Source: TMP-86 sp039807285
GTDB taxonomy: Bacteria > Pseudomonadota > Gammaproteobacteria > Steroidobacterales > Steroidobacteraceae
Assembly: GCA_044226785.1 (NCBI GenBank)
Contig: JBGAGK010000005.1
Location: 62,001 to 126,000 of the forward strand
Direction: 5' to 3'
Length of the DNA: 64,000 nt
In this document: one piece after another, positions 16,872 through 28,537 of the stretch
Layout: each line of letters begins with the position of its first letter
Numbering within the stretch: the first letter of the stretch is position 1
Translations under genes and position numbers: made by a program
The notes under the pieces: generated by a model
The model's database searches: none
Told to the model about the DNA's origin: nothing
Seen by the model: the letters and a program-made list of their open reading frames with translations, nothing else

Positions 16872-16916
16872 GCGACGATTCTACAGCCTCGTGATACTTG
16901 GTTTACACTGCCTGTC

Positions 16917-17252
16917 ATGTGGCTCAAATCGCTGCAGGCGCATTTTTCAACAAGCGGACCCGGACACCGGCTCCTGTTGCTGCTGAGCGCCTCCTTCCTG
17001 TTTGGGCTGATACTGCTCCCTGGGGTCATCTATCTGGGCGGATTGCTGATTCTGGGCCGGCTGGATGGCGCCACCCTGCTGGGCCAATACGCCTCCCTGT
17101 ACCGTGACTTGGGGCACGGCCATCTGGCGGCCTGGCTGGTGGTTCTCGGTCCGGCATTGCTGCTGATGCTGGCTCGCGGCCTGATCGCCTTCTGGCGCCG
17201 CAGCGGCCAAGCCACGGCGGGACAAGGCCCCCGGAAGCAGGGTTTCCCCTAA
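16917..17252 (+). CDS. Small membrane protein, possibly from a leaderless mRNA
   Basis: A 111-residue protein with two hydrophobic segments (about residues 18-44 and 70-92) and a basic tail. The ATG at 16917 lies seven bases after a -10-like TACACT (16904-16909), with no ribosome site, which would suit a leaderless transcript. It is divergent from the small membrane protein on the left and 56 bases before the HDOD gene. No family recognised. Confidence 0.55.
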   Translation: MWLKSLQAHFSTSGPGHRLLLLLSASFLFGLILLPGVIYLGGLLILGRLDGATLLGQYASLYRDLGHGHLAAWLVVLGPALLLMLARGLIAFWRRSGQATAGQGPRKQGFP

Positions 17253-17308
17253 AGATTTGCGGCAGCCGGACGTTAGCGTGGTGGAACCCTGCCACCCCTG
17301 TGCCGCGC

Positions 17309-18820
17309 ATGACGCCCGAACTGGAACGACTCGTCCAACACGTCCGCCTCCCCACGCCCTGCGGCGTTGCCTTGCGCATCATCGAATTGGCACAGGATCC
17401 CGAGATCGACATCGCCAGGGTCGCAAGGACCATCAGCCTCGATCCTGCATTGACCACACGCGTCCTGCGCACTGCCAATTCCCCTCTCTACGCCCAGCGG
17501 CGCAGGTGCGCAAACCTCCACCAGGCCATGGTGGTGCTCGGGCTGAACGCCACACTGACGCTTGCCCTGAGCTTCACTCTTGCGGGCACGCTGCGGGGTC
17601 AGAAGCCCCGCAGCATCGACTATCCGTTCTACTGGTCCCGCGCCCTGATTTCCGCGCTTGCGGCACGTGCTCTGGGTGAGGCGCTGGGACAGCCGCGCGC
17701 CGAGGAACTGTTCCTTGCGGGCCTGCTGCAGGACGTGGGCATACTGGCGCTGGATCAGGCCCTGCCGGAGATGTACCTGAACACAGCGGGTCTGCAACGT
17801 GATCATCACGCCCTGGCCGAATTCGAGCGCAAGCGCCTTGGCACCGATCATGCCTCGATCGGCGGGCGACTGATGAACGCCTGGAATCTGCCGGAGCGAT
17901 TGCACCGCGCCATTTCGATTTCCCACGTCATGGAACAATCAAGGGCCGCTACAACCGATGCCCTCGCGCATCGCTGCGTTGCGCTTTCGGGCCTGATCGC
18001 AGACCTTTACCTGGTAGAACCCGAGCGGCGCGATTTCCAGCAGGTCGCACTCGCGACCGGAAGAAGTCTTGGTCTGGGCAGACCGGCATTCGGTCAGTTG
18101 CTTCGGACCATCGGCACTCTGATTCCGGACACAGCATCCCTGTTCGACACGGATCTGCAGCCCGGTACGGATCCGGAAGCCATACTGGAACAGGCGCGGA
18201 ACGTCCTGGAACTGCGAAACCTGCAGAACCTGCGCGACACGAGTGACACGAGCGCGGCTGGGACGGGACCCGAGCTGGATGCTCCGATCCTGGACGAAAA
18301 CACCGCAGCCGATGCGCAGCCAGAACTGATGGAAACGCCTCCGCTCGATCATCCCATGGTGCGCGAGTTCGAACGCGCCAGCCAGTCCGGTTTGCCGCTG
18401 AGTCTTGCTTTCGTGGCATTGCGGCACCTGGAGAGCGATGAAGGAACGCGGGCCTCGGAGCAGGCATTGCCAGTGCTGGCAAGAGCCCTCAAGACACATG
18501 CAAGACACACCGACATCGTGGTGCGTCATGATGTCGATGGGTTCGCGCTCCTCATGCCTCAAACGGATCCGGACACCGCCCGCCACATCTGCGAGCGCAT
18601 CGTCCGCGAGGTGCCGGCGCGCCTCCATGAGGTCACGCGGGCATCCAGCCCGGGCATCTCGATCGGCTGTGCGACGCATGCCCGCCACTCATCGTTCACC
18701 GGCGCCCGGGAGTTCATGCTTGCAGCCCATCAGGCGCTGCACACCGCCAGACTCATGGGACCGAACCGAATGGTCGTTTTCGAACCACGGGAACCGCTGC
18801 GCATGACCGAGGCATCCTGA
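17309..18820 (+). CDS. HDOD-domain protein with degenerate GGDEF domain
   Basis: About 503 residues. The N-terminal HDOD domain (about 10-210) starts LVQHVRLPTPCGVALRIIEL and includes RTISLDPALTTRVLRTANS and the helix AEELFLAGLLQDVGILALDQ. HDOD proteins are non-catalytic HD relatives used in signalling. The C-terminal part (about 350-495) has the fold pattern of GGDEF domains but reads HDVDGFALLMP where GGDEF would be, so diguanylate cyclase activity is not expected. The end (AREFMLAAHQALHTARLMGPNRMVVFEP) follows the GGDEF C-terminal pattern. A GTG at 17300 is an alternative start. No linked partner gene is evident. Confidence 0.82.
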   Translation: MTPELERLVQHVRLPTPCGVALRIIELAQDPEIDIARVARTISLDPALTTRVLRTANSPLYAQRRRCANLHQAMVVLGLNATLTLALSFTLAGTLRGQKPRSIDYPFYWSRALISALAARALGEALGQPRAEELFLAGLLQDVGILALDQALPEMYLNTAGLQRDHHALAEFERKRLGTDHASIGGRLMNAWNLPERLHRAISISHVMEQSRAATTDALAHRCVALSGLIADLYLVEPERRDFQQVALATGRSLGLGRPAFGQLLRTIGTLIPDTASLFDTDLQPGTDPEAILEQARNVLELRNLQNLRDTSDTSAAGTGPELDAPILDENTAADAQPELMETPPLDHPMVREFERASQSGLPLSLAFVALRHLESDEGTRASEQALPVLARALKTHARHTDIVVRHDVDGFALLMPQTDPDTARHICERIVREVPARLHEVTRASSPGISIGCATHARHSSFTGAREFMLAAHQALHTARLMGPNRMVVFEPREPLRMTEAS

Positions 18821-18846
18821 TCACGCAATGCGCGAGGACTTGCCTG

Positions 18847-20535
18847 TCAGTGCCCTGAAGCAGCGCCCCGGGTGAAACGCACCCCCCCCTGCCCGGTGCG
18901 ATCACGTTCCCGTATGGCCCTGAACCGGCTGTTCGGCGACCACTCCGGGAAACGGCTGGCATAAGCCAGCCGCATCGCGACGTCGAGATACAGGGCCAGA
19001 TCCTGCAGCGTCCCTCGCAAGTCCCAGGATTCCTGGTACCGGTCCCCCGGCTGAAGATAGCGGTGCTGTCTGAAGTCGTCCTCCTGCGCCTGTCCCCACC
19101 GGGGTCCGCGTGCAGAGTCATCGATGCCGCCTCTCGCGCTCAGCACGGGCACCCCCGCGCTGGCAAAGGTGAAGGAGTCGGACGCGAAGAATTCTCCGTA
19201 TTCGGGGTGTGGTGCGGCTCGCTCTTCACGCCCCTGCAGCAGCGCGCTGCCTCGCAGGATGGTATCCAGCTCCGAACTTCCGGGTTGCTCGACCTGCACA
19301 TCGCGCGTGGGACCGCCGATGTGTGCCGGATCGACATTGATCACTGCCACGGTGTCACGCATGGCGCAAACGGGATGCCGGACATACCAGCTCGAACCCA
19401 GCAGTCCTTCCTCGGTCGCCGTCGGAAACAGGAAGACCATGGAGCGGGCTGGCCGCCGGGGCGCGCGGCTCATGGTCTGGGCGATGGTCAGCAATGCAGC
19501 CACTCCACTGGCATTCTCGATGGCGCCAGGAAACAGTTTCCCGCCTCCGGCATCAGCCTGTTCACCCAACCCGTCCCAGTGGGCGCTGAAGACGATGCAT
19601 TCGTGAGGCCGTTCATTCCCGGGAATCACCGCGACCAGGTTGTTCGAGTCCACCTCACGCACCTCATTGTGGATCCTGGTATCCACGCGAATCTTCAGCA
19701 GGTTCGCCTTGAAGCCTTTCACGGAAGCGGCTTTTCGAAGCCGGGCCGGATCCTGTCCCGCCGCATCCAGCAACCTCCGTGCGGCATCGGGGCTGATCCA
19801 CCCTTCGACCGGAACACGTGCCAAGCCGCCGTCCGCTTCGCGCTGGTCGAGCCGCGGCCCCGAATGAATCGCTTCCGCGGCATTCCACGAATAACCCGCA
19901 CTGGCATCGTCATGAATGATGAGTGCGCCCGCCGCGCCATGACGGGCAGCCTCTTCGAACTTGTAGGCCGGCGTGCCATATCCGGTCATGGCTCGCCCTT
20001 TGAAAAGGGTGGGATCCCCGCTGGAAAAACCCGGGTCATTGCTCAGCAGCAGCACGGTCTTGCCGCGGACATCCATGCCGGCATAGTCATCCCAGCCATA
20101 TTCGGGTGCGACAACGCCATGGCCGGCAAACACGACTGCGCTGTGTTCAAGCCCGACCGATGAGTCGGGTCTGCGGCTCCAGATCAGCACATCACGCCCG
20201 GGCGCCAGTTGAAACATTCCGCTGGCAGTCTCGACCTGAAGCCCCACGGGCCCGCTGACCCGGATCTCGATCAGGGGTACCGGCTGACTGTATTGCTTTC
20301 CGAACCCCGGCTTCAGGCCCAGACGCCTGAACTGATCGGTCAGATAGGCGACGGTTCGCTCCTCGCCTGGCGTGCCCGGCCTGCGCCCCTGGAACTCCTG
20401 AGAAGCAAGTGTTCGCACATGAGTGCGGAATGCATCCTCGTCCAGCGCCGCCGAGGGCCGTTCGACCGGATGACCGGCACAACCCGCTACGAGCAAGCAC
20501 ATGCCTGGCAGCATTTCCCGCCAGCCAAGCCTCAC
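18847..20535 (-). CDS. M28-family peptidase homologue, lipoprotein, altered metal ligands
   Basis: A 562-residue protein starting at GTG 20535, which overlaps the upstream stop by 4 bases (GTGA). The N-terminus RLGWREMLPGMCLLVAGC has a lipobox, so the mature protein is lipid-anchored. A PA-type inserted domain (about 150-290) precedes the M28 catalytic domain: SAHWDGLG, GAIENASGVAALL, TATEEGLLGS, VINVDPAHIGG. Compared with usual M28 sequences, the bridging Asp of DNASG is Glu, RSDHFSF reads ASDSFTF, and the final YHxPxDEY reads YLQPGDRY, lacking the last His ligand. It may be a binding protein or an altered enzyme. Confidence 0.78.
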   Translation of the reverse strand: MRLGWREMLPGMCLLVAGCAGHPVERPSAALDEDAFRTHVRTLASQEFQGRRPGTPGEERTVAYLTDQFRRLGLKPGFGKQYSQPVPLIEIRVSGPVGLQVETASGMFQLAPGRDVLIWSRRPDSSVGLEHSAVVFAGHGVVAPEYGWDDYAGMDVRGKTVLLLSNDPGFSSGDPTLFKGRAMTGYGTPAYKFEEAARHGAAGALIIHDDASAGYSWNAAEAIHSGPRLDQREADGGLARVPVEGWISPDAARRLLDAAGQDPARLRKAASVKGFKANLLKIRVDTRIHNEVREVDSNNLVAVIPGNERPHECIVFSAHWDGLGEQADAGGGKLFPGAIENASGVAALLTIAQTMSRAPRRPARSMVFLFPTATEEGLLGSSWYVRHPVCAMRDTVAVINVDPAHIGGPTRDVQVEQPGSSELDTILRGSALLQGREERAAPHPEYGEFFASDSFTFASAGVPVLSARGGIDDSARGPRWGQAQEDDFRQHRYLQPGDRYQESWDLRGTLQDLALYLDVAMRLAYASRFPEWSPNSRFRAIRERDRTGQGGVRFTRGAASGH

Positions 20536-20831
20536 CCGATCGCACTCCGCGGCCAGAACATGAAGACCACGGCCACCAGGGACAGCACCAGGAACCCGTG
20601 CGCCCAGAACCGCCACGCCCGGCCCTTGATCTGCCCGCGGAAACTGCCGGCGCTGGCCGCTGTCAATAAGGCAAATGCCAGCAGGCCGGAAATCAGCCGA
20701 TGGAATTCGAGGCTCAGTTCCGGATGCCGTGGACTGAGGATGGTGAAAATCACCAGCACGGCGGCCAACCCGAAGGTAATGGAGGCCGATGAACCCAGCA
20801 CGATGCCAATCAGGACAGTAAAGGGACGCAT
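20532..20831 (-). CDS. Small membrane protein with three helices
   Basis: A 99-residue inner-membrane protein with hydrophobic segments at about residues 4-27, 43-60 and 73-92. The ATG at 20831 is the only start that begins directly with the membrane region. Its TGA overlaps the GTG of the M28-like lipoprotein gene, so the two are translationally coupled. No family recognised. Confidence 0.6.
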   Translation of the reverse strand: MRPFTVLIGIVLGSSASITFGLAAVLVIFTILSPRHPELSLEFHRLISGLLAFALLTAASAGSFRGQIKGRAWRFWAHGFLVLSLVAVVFMFWPRSAIG

Positions 20832-20918
20832 GGGGATCCGGTCAGGTAAACTGTTGACTTTGAAGCACTCGCTGAATCCTCCGGGGCAAGGTGAGAAGCT
20901 TACAGGAGATCGCCCACG

Positions 20919-23069
20919 GTGTTCATGATCAGACCTTCGCGGCCGCTGATGCGCTGGATTGCAGGACTTGCACTGTCCGTCGGCACCATTGCACTTTTTG
21001 CCCTTCTCGGGGCGGCCGGCTCCCCCTCGCCAGCCGCGAAGGCGGGAACGGGTCTTGTCCCCACCGAGCAACAGGACTACGTGGCGCGCCGCATCAGCGA
21101 GATCGTCGCCCGCGAGCACTACCGGCGCGCGCCGCTGGATGACCGGCTGTCGAGCCTGATCCTCGACCGCTATCTCGATGCCATCGACGGCAGCCGAAGC
21201 TATTTTCTTGCCGGCGACATTGCCGACTTCGAGAAGTATCGCTACCAGCTCGACGATGCCATCAAATCCGGCGATGTCGAACCGGCGTTCGCCATCTTCC
21301 GGCGTTACCAGGAACGCTCGCGGGAGCGCATCGCGTATGCGATTTCCCTGCTCGCAACCAAACCGGATTTCTCCATCGACGAGTCATTCAGCTTCGACCG
21401 CGACAAGGAACCCTGGCCGGCGAGCCAGAATGAAATGAACGAGCTTTGGCGGAAGCGCGTCAAGAATGACGAGCTTTCGCTGATGCTGGCCGGCAAGGCC
21501 TGGCCGGATGTGGTCGAGACCCTGCAGAAGCGCTACGACCGGGTGGGCAAGCGCCTGGATCAAAGCAAGAGCGAGGACGTATTCGAAGTCTTCATGAATG
21601 CGTACCTGCTGTCCCTCGACCCGCACTCCAACTACTTCTCGCCGCGCAATTCCGAGGAATACAACATCCAGATGAGCCTGTCCTACGAGGGCATCGGCGC
21701 ATCCCTGCAGCTCACGGATGACTATGTCACCGTCGTCGATGTGATCGCCGGCGGCCCGGCTGCCGTGAGCGGCAAGCTGTCAGCGAAGGACCGGATCACC
21801 GCGGTGGGCGAAGGCAGGACCGGAGAGCTGACCGATGTGATCGGGTGGCGTCTGGACGATGTGGTGCAGCGCATTCGCGGGCCTGGTGGAACGGTGGTAC
21901 GGCTGCAGATTCTTCCCGCCGGCGCCGCACCGGGTTCGGCCCAGCGCGTGGTCGAATTCACCCGCAACCGTGTTTCCCTCGACGCGCAGGCGTCCCAGAA
22001 GAGCATGCGCACAGTCACGCGCAACGGGCGCGACATCAAGATCGGCATCATCACGGTGCCCAGCTTCTACCAGGACTACGATGCCAGCCGGGCAGGCGCC
22101 AAGGATTACCGCAGCACGACTCGCGATGTGCAACGCCTGATAGGCGAGCTGCGCAAGGACGGCGCACAGGCCCTGATCATGGACCTGCGCGCCAATGGCG
22201 GCGGCTATCTGCCCGAAGCCGAATCGCTGACGGGGCTGTTCATCGACAAGGGTCCCGTGGTCCAGCTGCGGGACACGACCGGGCACATCGAAGTGGATGA
22301 TGATCCCGATCCCGCCAAGGTCTACGGCGGGCCACTGATCGTCCTGGTGGACCGGTTCAGCGCCTCGGCCTCGGAGATCTTCTCCGGGGCACTCCAGGAT
22401 TATGGCCGCGGCATCATTGTCGGCCAGCAGACCTACGGCAAGGGCACGGTGCAGAACGCACACCCCCTCAACTACACCATCTTCGGCCGCAAGCCCGATC
22501 TCGGGCAGCTCAACGTGACCATCGGCAAGTACTACCGGGTCACGGGCGAAAGTACCCAGGACCGGGGCGTGATCCCGGACATCCCCATGCCCTCGCTGAT
22601 CAATGCCAATGATGTTGGCGAGAGCACCCGGGACCGCGCTCTGCCCTGGGACCACATTGCATCGGTCAGCTTCCAGCCGGCTGGAGACCTCAGGAGTGAC
22701 ATTGCACAGCTCGCCCGGATGCACAAGGATCGAACAGCGAACAGCCCCGAGTTCAGGTATGTCCGTGAGGATGTCGCGGCACTGGATGCGGCGCGCTCCC
22801 AGAAATCGGTTTCCCTGTCGCTGAATGTGCGGGAAGCCGAACGAAAGCGGCTGGATGGGGAGCGGTTGGCGCGCGAGAACGCCTTGCGGGCCGTGCAGGG
22901 CAAACCGCCCTACAAGTCGCTGGAAGAGGTCAAGGATGACGCGACGGCGTCCATCCTGCTGGAGGAGACCTCCCAGATCGCCGCCGACTTTGCCTTGCTG
23001 AATCCGGCACCGCAGACAACTGCACCCACCCAGGCACAGCGCATGCCGCAGCACGGAGCCACCCACTGA
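20919..23069 (+). CDS. prc: Carboxy-terminal processing protease Prc (Tsp)
   Basis: A 716-residue periplasmic S41A protease that degrades proteins from hydrophobic C-termini and processes cell-wall hydrolases and penicillin-binding protein 3. An N-terminal export segment (about 10-33) is followed by an N-terminal domain with LDPHSNYFSPRNSEEYNI, then a PDZ domain (about 255-340). The catalytic domain has SASASE at about residues 481-486 and Lys508 in TYGKGTVQ. The C-terminal DUF3340-type helical part (KSVSLSLNVREAERKRLD) is present, so the protein is complete. The start is a GTG at 20919 with CAGGAG upstream; an ATG two codons later is possible. Confidence 0.92.
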   Translation: MFMIRPSRPLMRWIAGLALSVGTIALFALLGAAGSPSPAAKAGTGLVPTEQQDYVARRISEIVAREHYRRAPLDDRLSSLILDRYLDAIDGSRSYFLAGDIADFEKYRYQLDDAIKSGDVEPAFAIFRRYQERSRERIAYAISLLATKPDFSIDESFSFDRDKEPWPASQNEMNELWRKRVKNDELSLMLAGKAWPDVVETLQKRYDRVGKRLDQSKSEDVFEVFMNAYLLSLDPHSNYFSPRNSEEYNIQMSLSYEGIGASLQLTDDYVTVVDVIAGGPAAVSGKLSAKDRITAVGEGRTGELTDVIGWRLDDVVQRIRGPGGTVVRLQILPAGAAPGSAQRVVEFTRNRVSLDAQASQKSMRTVTRNGRDIKIGIITVPSFYQDYDASRAGAKDYRSTTRDVQRLIGELRKDGAQALIMDLRANGGGYLPEAESLTGLFIDKGPVVQLRDTTGHIEVDDDPDPAKVYGGPLIVLVDRFSASASEIFSGALQDYGRGIIVGQQTYGKGTVQNAHPLNYTIFGRKPDLGQLNVTIGKYYRVTGESTQDRGVIPDIPMPSLINANDVGESTRDRALPWDHIASVSFQPAGDLRSDIAQLARMHKDRTANSPEFRYVREDVAALDAARSQKSVSLSLNVREAERKRLDGERLARENALRAVQGKPPYKSLEEVKDDATASILLEETSQIAADFALLNPAPQTTAPTQAQRMPQHGATH

Positions 23070-23115
23070 GCGGATCGCACATCCTGTGCGTCGGATCGGT
23101 CGCCAGGAGTCGCGC

Positions 23116-24150
23116 TCAGCGCAACATCAGGGTATATACGTCCCAGTAATCATCGGCCAGGACATTCCATGAGCCGGCATTCGCCGGCTGCTCGGCACGC
23201 CTGAGCACATCATCAACCGCGTGTGCGGCAAACGAATCCGCGGCAGGTACCGTATCGGAATCGTTCCTGTAGTTGACCTGTGCCCTGTAACGCTCGATCT
23301 TCGACTTCACCTGTACCGCGATTTCCCGCTCGCTGGCGGCAATGCCCATGCCGTTCTGGATCCGCTCCATCAGTGCATCACACTCGGACCTGGAGCCGAA
23401 CTCCATTTCGTTGACCCGTCGCGCCACCACCTCCTTGGCGCGGGAGGCAAGGCCGATCGATTGCAGTCGTTCGCACAACACCTCCGCATAGCCGATGATG
23501 GCGAGATTGATCGTGCGCCGGGCTTCCAGCGAAAGACCCGGGAATTCGGGCAAGTGCTCGTTCTGCACCGAACTGAACTCCGAGTGGAGCTCTCCGACCC
23601 TCGCATCCGAGCTGGCGACTTTCACGCGCTGCGTCTCGACCTCGCGGATCAACCGGCGTCGCTTGAAGTAGTGCCAGATGGCCGTTGCGCCGGCCAGTTG
23701 CTGCTGCAGACCCGCGAGTCGTGCCCGTTCGGAATCCGCGCCGGTTGCTGCATCGTTGAGCCGGAGCTGCACCTGTTCCAGCTGGGTCGCACGCCGTGCC
23801 TGCGCATCGGCATTGTGCCGCGCGGTTTCGCGCGCTTCCTGCTGGCGCACCAGATCGGCTTCGAACTCGGAAAGGCGCTGATGGCACAACTTCCACAGGG
23901 CCCGCAACTGAAAGAAGACCAGGGCCGAGAAACCCCGGGTCGGATTGCCGAGCTGATCGCCGAGCGCGTCCAGCTGCTCCTGGACGCGTACCGTGGCACC
24001 CTCCTGCTGTTTGAGCCGATCCCGAAGCAGGTGAAATTCATCCTGCAGATCCGCGTAGGCCTTCTTGAGGCCCGCGCGATTCTGGAAAAGCTGCATCAGC
24101 CGCTCTTCATCCTGCTGCGCAGTACTTCTCAGCCCAAACTTGTCGATCAA
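23116..24150 (-). CDS. Coiled-coil protein of unknown function
   Basis: A 344-residue protein, probably cytoplasmic, with no signal peptide. Long heptad-rich helices run at about residues 15-75, 95-150 and 165-200, rich in Glu, Gln, Arg and Leu. A single short hydrophobic stretch (SALVFFQLRALWKLC, about 75-89) is amphipathic rather than a membrane helix. The C-terminal part (LARRVNEMEFGSRSECDAL onward) is less repetitive. No motif of SMC, Rad50 or phage-tail proteins was seen. It lies between prc and a DUF1249 gene on the minus strand; the gap of 60 bases to the latter leaves an operon possible. Confidence 0.6.
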   Translation of the reverse strand: MIDKFGLRSTAQQDEERLMQLFQNRAGLKKAYADLQDEFHLLRDRLKQQEGATVRVQEQLDALGDQLGNPTRGFSALVFFQLRALWKLCHQRLSEFEADLVRQQEARETARHNADAQARRATQLEQVQLRLNDAATGADSERARLAGLQQQLAGATAIWHYFKRRRLIREVETQRVKVASSDARVGELHSEFSSVQNEHLPEFPGLSLEARRTINLAIIGYAEVLCERLQSIGLASRAKEVVARRVNEMEFGSRSECDALMERIQNGMGIAASEREIAVQVKSKIERYRAQVNYRNDSDTVPAADSFAAHAVDDVLRRAEQPANAGSWNVLADDYWDVYTLMLR

Positions 24151-24210
24151 GACGATGCCTTCAGTATCCGTGTGGCCACGACCGATCGCAGGCCGGCCGC
24201 GGTCTTGATG

Positions 24211-24657
24211 TCAGAACCGGTGCCCCCGCTCGGCGCAATATTCCAGCCATTTATTTAACATCATGTTGCGGCTCCAGCGCTGATCCAGTTCACGCTTGAG
24301 CTCCCGCTGGAGCTTGCGCACATGGGGGTGATGGCACGCTCCACTGAAGGCACGGACCTCGGCCAGACGTGCGTCGTGATAGACACACAATTCAAGATCG
24401 GGATCCGGTACCGTCCGGCCATCATGCTCGAACTCGTAACTCAGGCGCAACAGGCTCGTGTACCGGCAGTGTTCGATCACGGTGAGATGCAGGTCACAGT
24501 CCGCCGCCGCCCGCGAAATGCAACGTCCCCGCAGGGAAGCCAGATCCGCAATGATCCAGCCCAGGCGCACGAAGTTGCTTTCGTAGAGCGTCATCAATCC
24601 GACGAAACTCGCAGGCTTCGCCCGCCAGCTCGAGATGCACCACGTATCCGTGATCAT
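24211..24657 (-). CDS. DUF1249-family protein
   Basis: A 148-residue cytoplasmic protein with the pattern of DUF1249: FVGLMTLYESNFVRLGWII near the N-terminus, then strand-rich LHLTVIEHCRYTSLLRLSY and a PDLELCVYHDARLAEVRA segment. The C-terminus is basic and helical (KLQRELKRELDQRWSRN). The ATG at 24655-24657 is preferred to a longer frame because the family starts about here. The function is unknown. In related bacteria it is often found beside genes for phosphodiesterases or ADP-ribose hydrolysis, but not here. Confidence 0.8.
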   Translation of the reverse strand: MITDTWCISSWRAKPASFVGLMTLYESNFVRLGWIIADLASLRGRCISRAAADCDLHLTVIEHCRYTSLLRLSYEFEHDGRTVPDPDLELCVYHDARLAEVRAFSGACHHPHVRKLQRELKRELDQRWSRNMMLNKWLEYCAERGHRF

Positions 24658-24688
24658 GATTTTGACTATAGCACGCTCTTTGCGGCCT

Positions 24689-25513
24689 TCACGGACGCAC
24701 ACGTCTCGCAATTCCGGTCACATCCAGGATCCGGCTGGCAATTTCCTCGATCGAGGACTCGGTGGTGTCGATGAACGGAATATTGTGTTGCAAGAACAGT
24801 GCCTCGGCAGCGCGCAATTCGAATGCGACCTGTTGCGCAGATGCATAACGGCTTTCGGGACGTCGCTCATGGCGGATCTGCTGCAGGCGATCGGGTTTGA
24901 TGGTCAGACCGAACAGCTTTCCGGACAATCCCGCCACGGCTCTGGGCAGACGCCTGGACTCCAGATCCTCCTCGGTCAGAGGGTAATTCGCCGCGAACAC
25001 CCCGTACTGCATGGCCAGATACAGGCAGGTCGGTGTCTTGCCGCTCCGGGACACTCCGAGCAGGATCACGTCGGCCCGCGTGTAATCGCTGCGCGATGAC
25101 CCGTCGTCATTGGTCAGGGCAAAATTGGTGGCGTCGATACGCATCGCATAGGTGTGCGAGTCCGCCATGCCATGTGCGCGGCCAGCCTTGTGGGACGAAC
25201 GCACCTTCAGTTCCGCCTCGAGCGCTCCCAGGAATGCATCGAAGCAGTCCATGAACAACCCGGTGCTCCGCCGGACAACATTGCGGATCTCGTCCTGCAC
25301 CAGTGTGCTGAACACGATCGGCCGGATGCCCTCTTCCGACGTCGTCAGATCGATCTTGCGGACAGCCTCCAGCGCCTTGTCAATGGAGGATACAAATGGC
25401 AAAGTCACCGGCCGGAATTCGATGCCATCGAACTGGGTCATCAGGCTGTGGCCCATGGTCTCGGCCGTGACACCTGTCTGATCGGAGACAAAAAATACGG
25501 TTCGTTTGTTCAC
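24689..25513 (-). CDS. ppsR: Phosphoenolpyruvate synthase regulatory protein (kinase/pyrophosphorylase)
   Basis: A 274-residue DUF299 protein that inactivates PEP synthase by ADP-dependent phosphorylation of a conserved Thr and reactivates it by phosphate-dependent removal. The N-terminus VFFVSDQTGVTAETMGHSL and the P-loop region GVSRSGKTPTCLYLA (about residues 151-165) are typical, as is FAANYPLTEEDL after it. Length is normal. It is divergent from ppsA with under 50 bases between the starts, so the two promoters share one short region. Confidence 0.93.
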   Translation of the reverse strand: MNKRTVFFVSDQTGVTAETMGHSLMTQFDGIEFRPVTLPFVSSIDKALEAVRKIDLTTSEEGIRPIVFSTLVQDEIRNVVRRSTGLFMDCFDAFLGALEAELKVRSSHKAGRAHGMADSHTYAMRIDATNFALTNDDGSSRSDYTRADVILLGVSRSGKTPTCLYLAMQYGVFAANYPLTEEDLESRRLPRAVAGLSGKLFGLTIKPDRLQQIRHERRPESRYASAQQVAFELRAAEALFLQHNIPFIDTTESSIEEIASRILDVTGIARRVRP

Positions 25514-25561
25514 GTTGGGTCAAAATACCCACTTGTCCGGAACAGAACAAGCGCCAAGCCC

Positions 25562-27925
<2,364 letters not shown>

Positions 27926-27947
27926 AGACAAACCGGGCCGTTGCGCA

Positions 27948-28499
27948 TCAGGCCGCGGGCAGACGAAGGAACAGATCCCGGTAGATCTGGAGCTCGCGGA
28001 TGGAATCGCGGATGTCTTCGAGCGCGCGATGGGCCGAGGTCTTTTTCACCTGCTTCGCGACATCCGGCGCCCAGCGCAATGCCAGCTCCTTGAGGGTGCT
28101 GACATCGAGGTTGCGGTAATGGAAAAATTTCTCCAGCTCCGGCATATGACGTGCGAGAAAGCGCCGGTCCTGGCAGATGCTGTTTCCGCACATCGGCGAA
28201 CGACCCGGTGCCACCCATTGTGCCAGGAACTCGAGCGTCGCCCTCTGCGCTGCACCCTCATCCTGCGTGCTGGCCTGGATGCGCTGAACCAGGCCGGAAC
28301 CGCCATGCTGGCGCCGGTTCCATTCGTCCATGCCGCCCAGCACCTGATCGGTCTGATGTATGGCGATGACCGGGCCCTCTGCGAGCACCGTCAGATGCGT
28401 ATCGGTCACCAGCGTGGCAATTTCGATGATGCGATCCGCATCGGGGCTCAGGCCGGTCATCTCCAGATCGATCCAGATGAGGTTGTCTGCCGGTTTCAC
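27948..28499 (-). CDS. orn: Oligoribonuclease
   Basis: A 183-residue 3'-5' exoribonuclease of the DEDDh family that degrades dinucleotides left by other RNases and the linear c-di-GMP product pGpG. Exo I: IWIDLEMTGL (Asp11, Glu13). Exo II: MCGNSICQDRRFLARHMP. Exo III: SAHRALEDIRDSIREL, with the catalytic His and Asp. Length is normal. It faces ppsA, with the two stop codons 22 bases apart, and lies 38 bases from the recR stop on the same strand. Confidence 0.95.
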   Translation of the reverse strand: MKPADNLIWIDLEMTGLSPDADRIIEIATLVTDTHLTVLAEGPVIAIHQTDQVLGGMDEWNRRQHGGSGLVQRIQASTQDEGAAQRATLEFLAQWVAPGRSPMCGNSICQDRRFLARHMPELEKFFHYRNLDVSTLKELALRWAPDVAKQVKKTSAHRALEDIRDSIRELQIYRDLFLRLPAA

Positions 28500-28537
28500 G
28501 TGTCCGCCCGTTGCCGATCCGATTCGAAAGACAGGAT

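Noticed and set aside
21780..23066. Leftward open frame of about 430 codons
   Set aside because: It is antisense to the prc catalytic domain, where the Ser and Lys motifs are plain.
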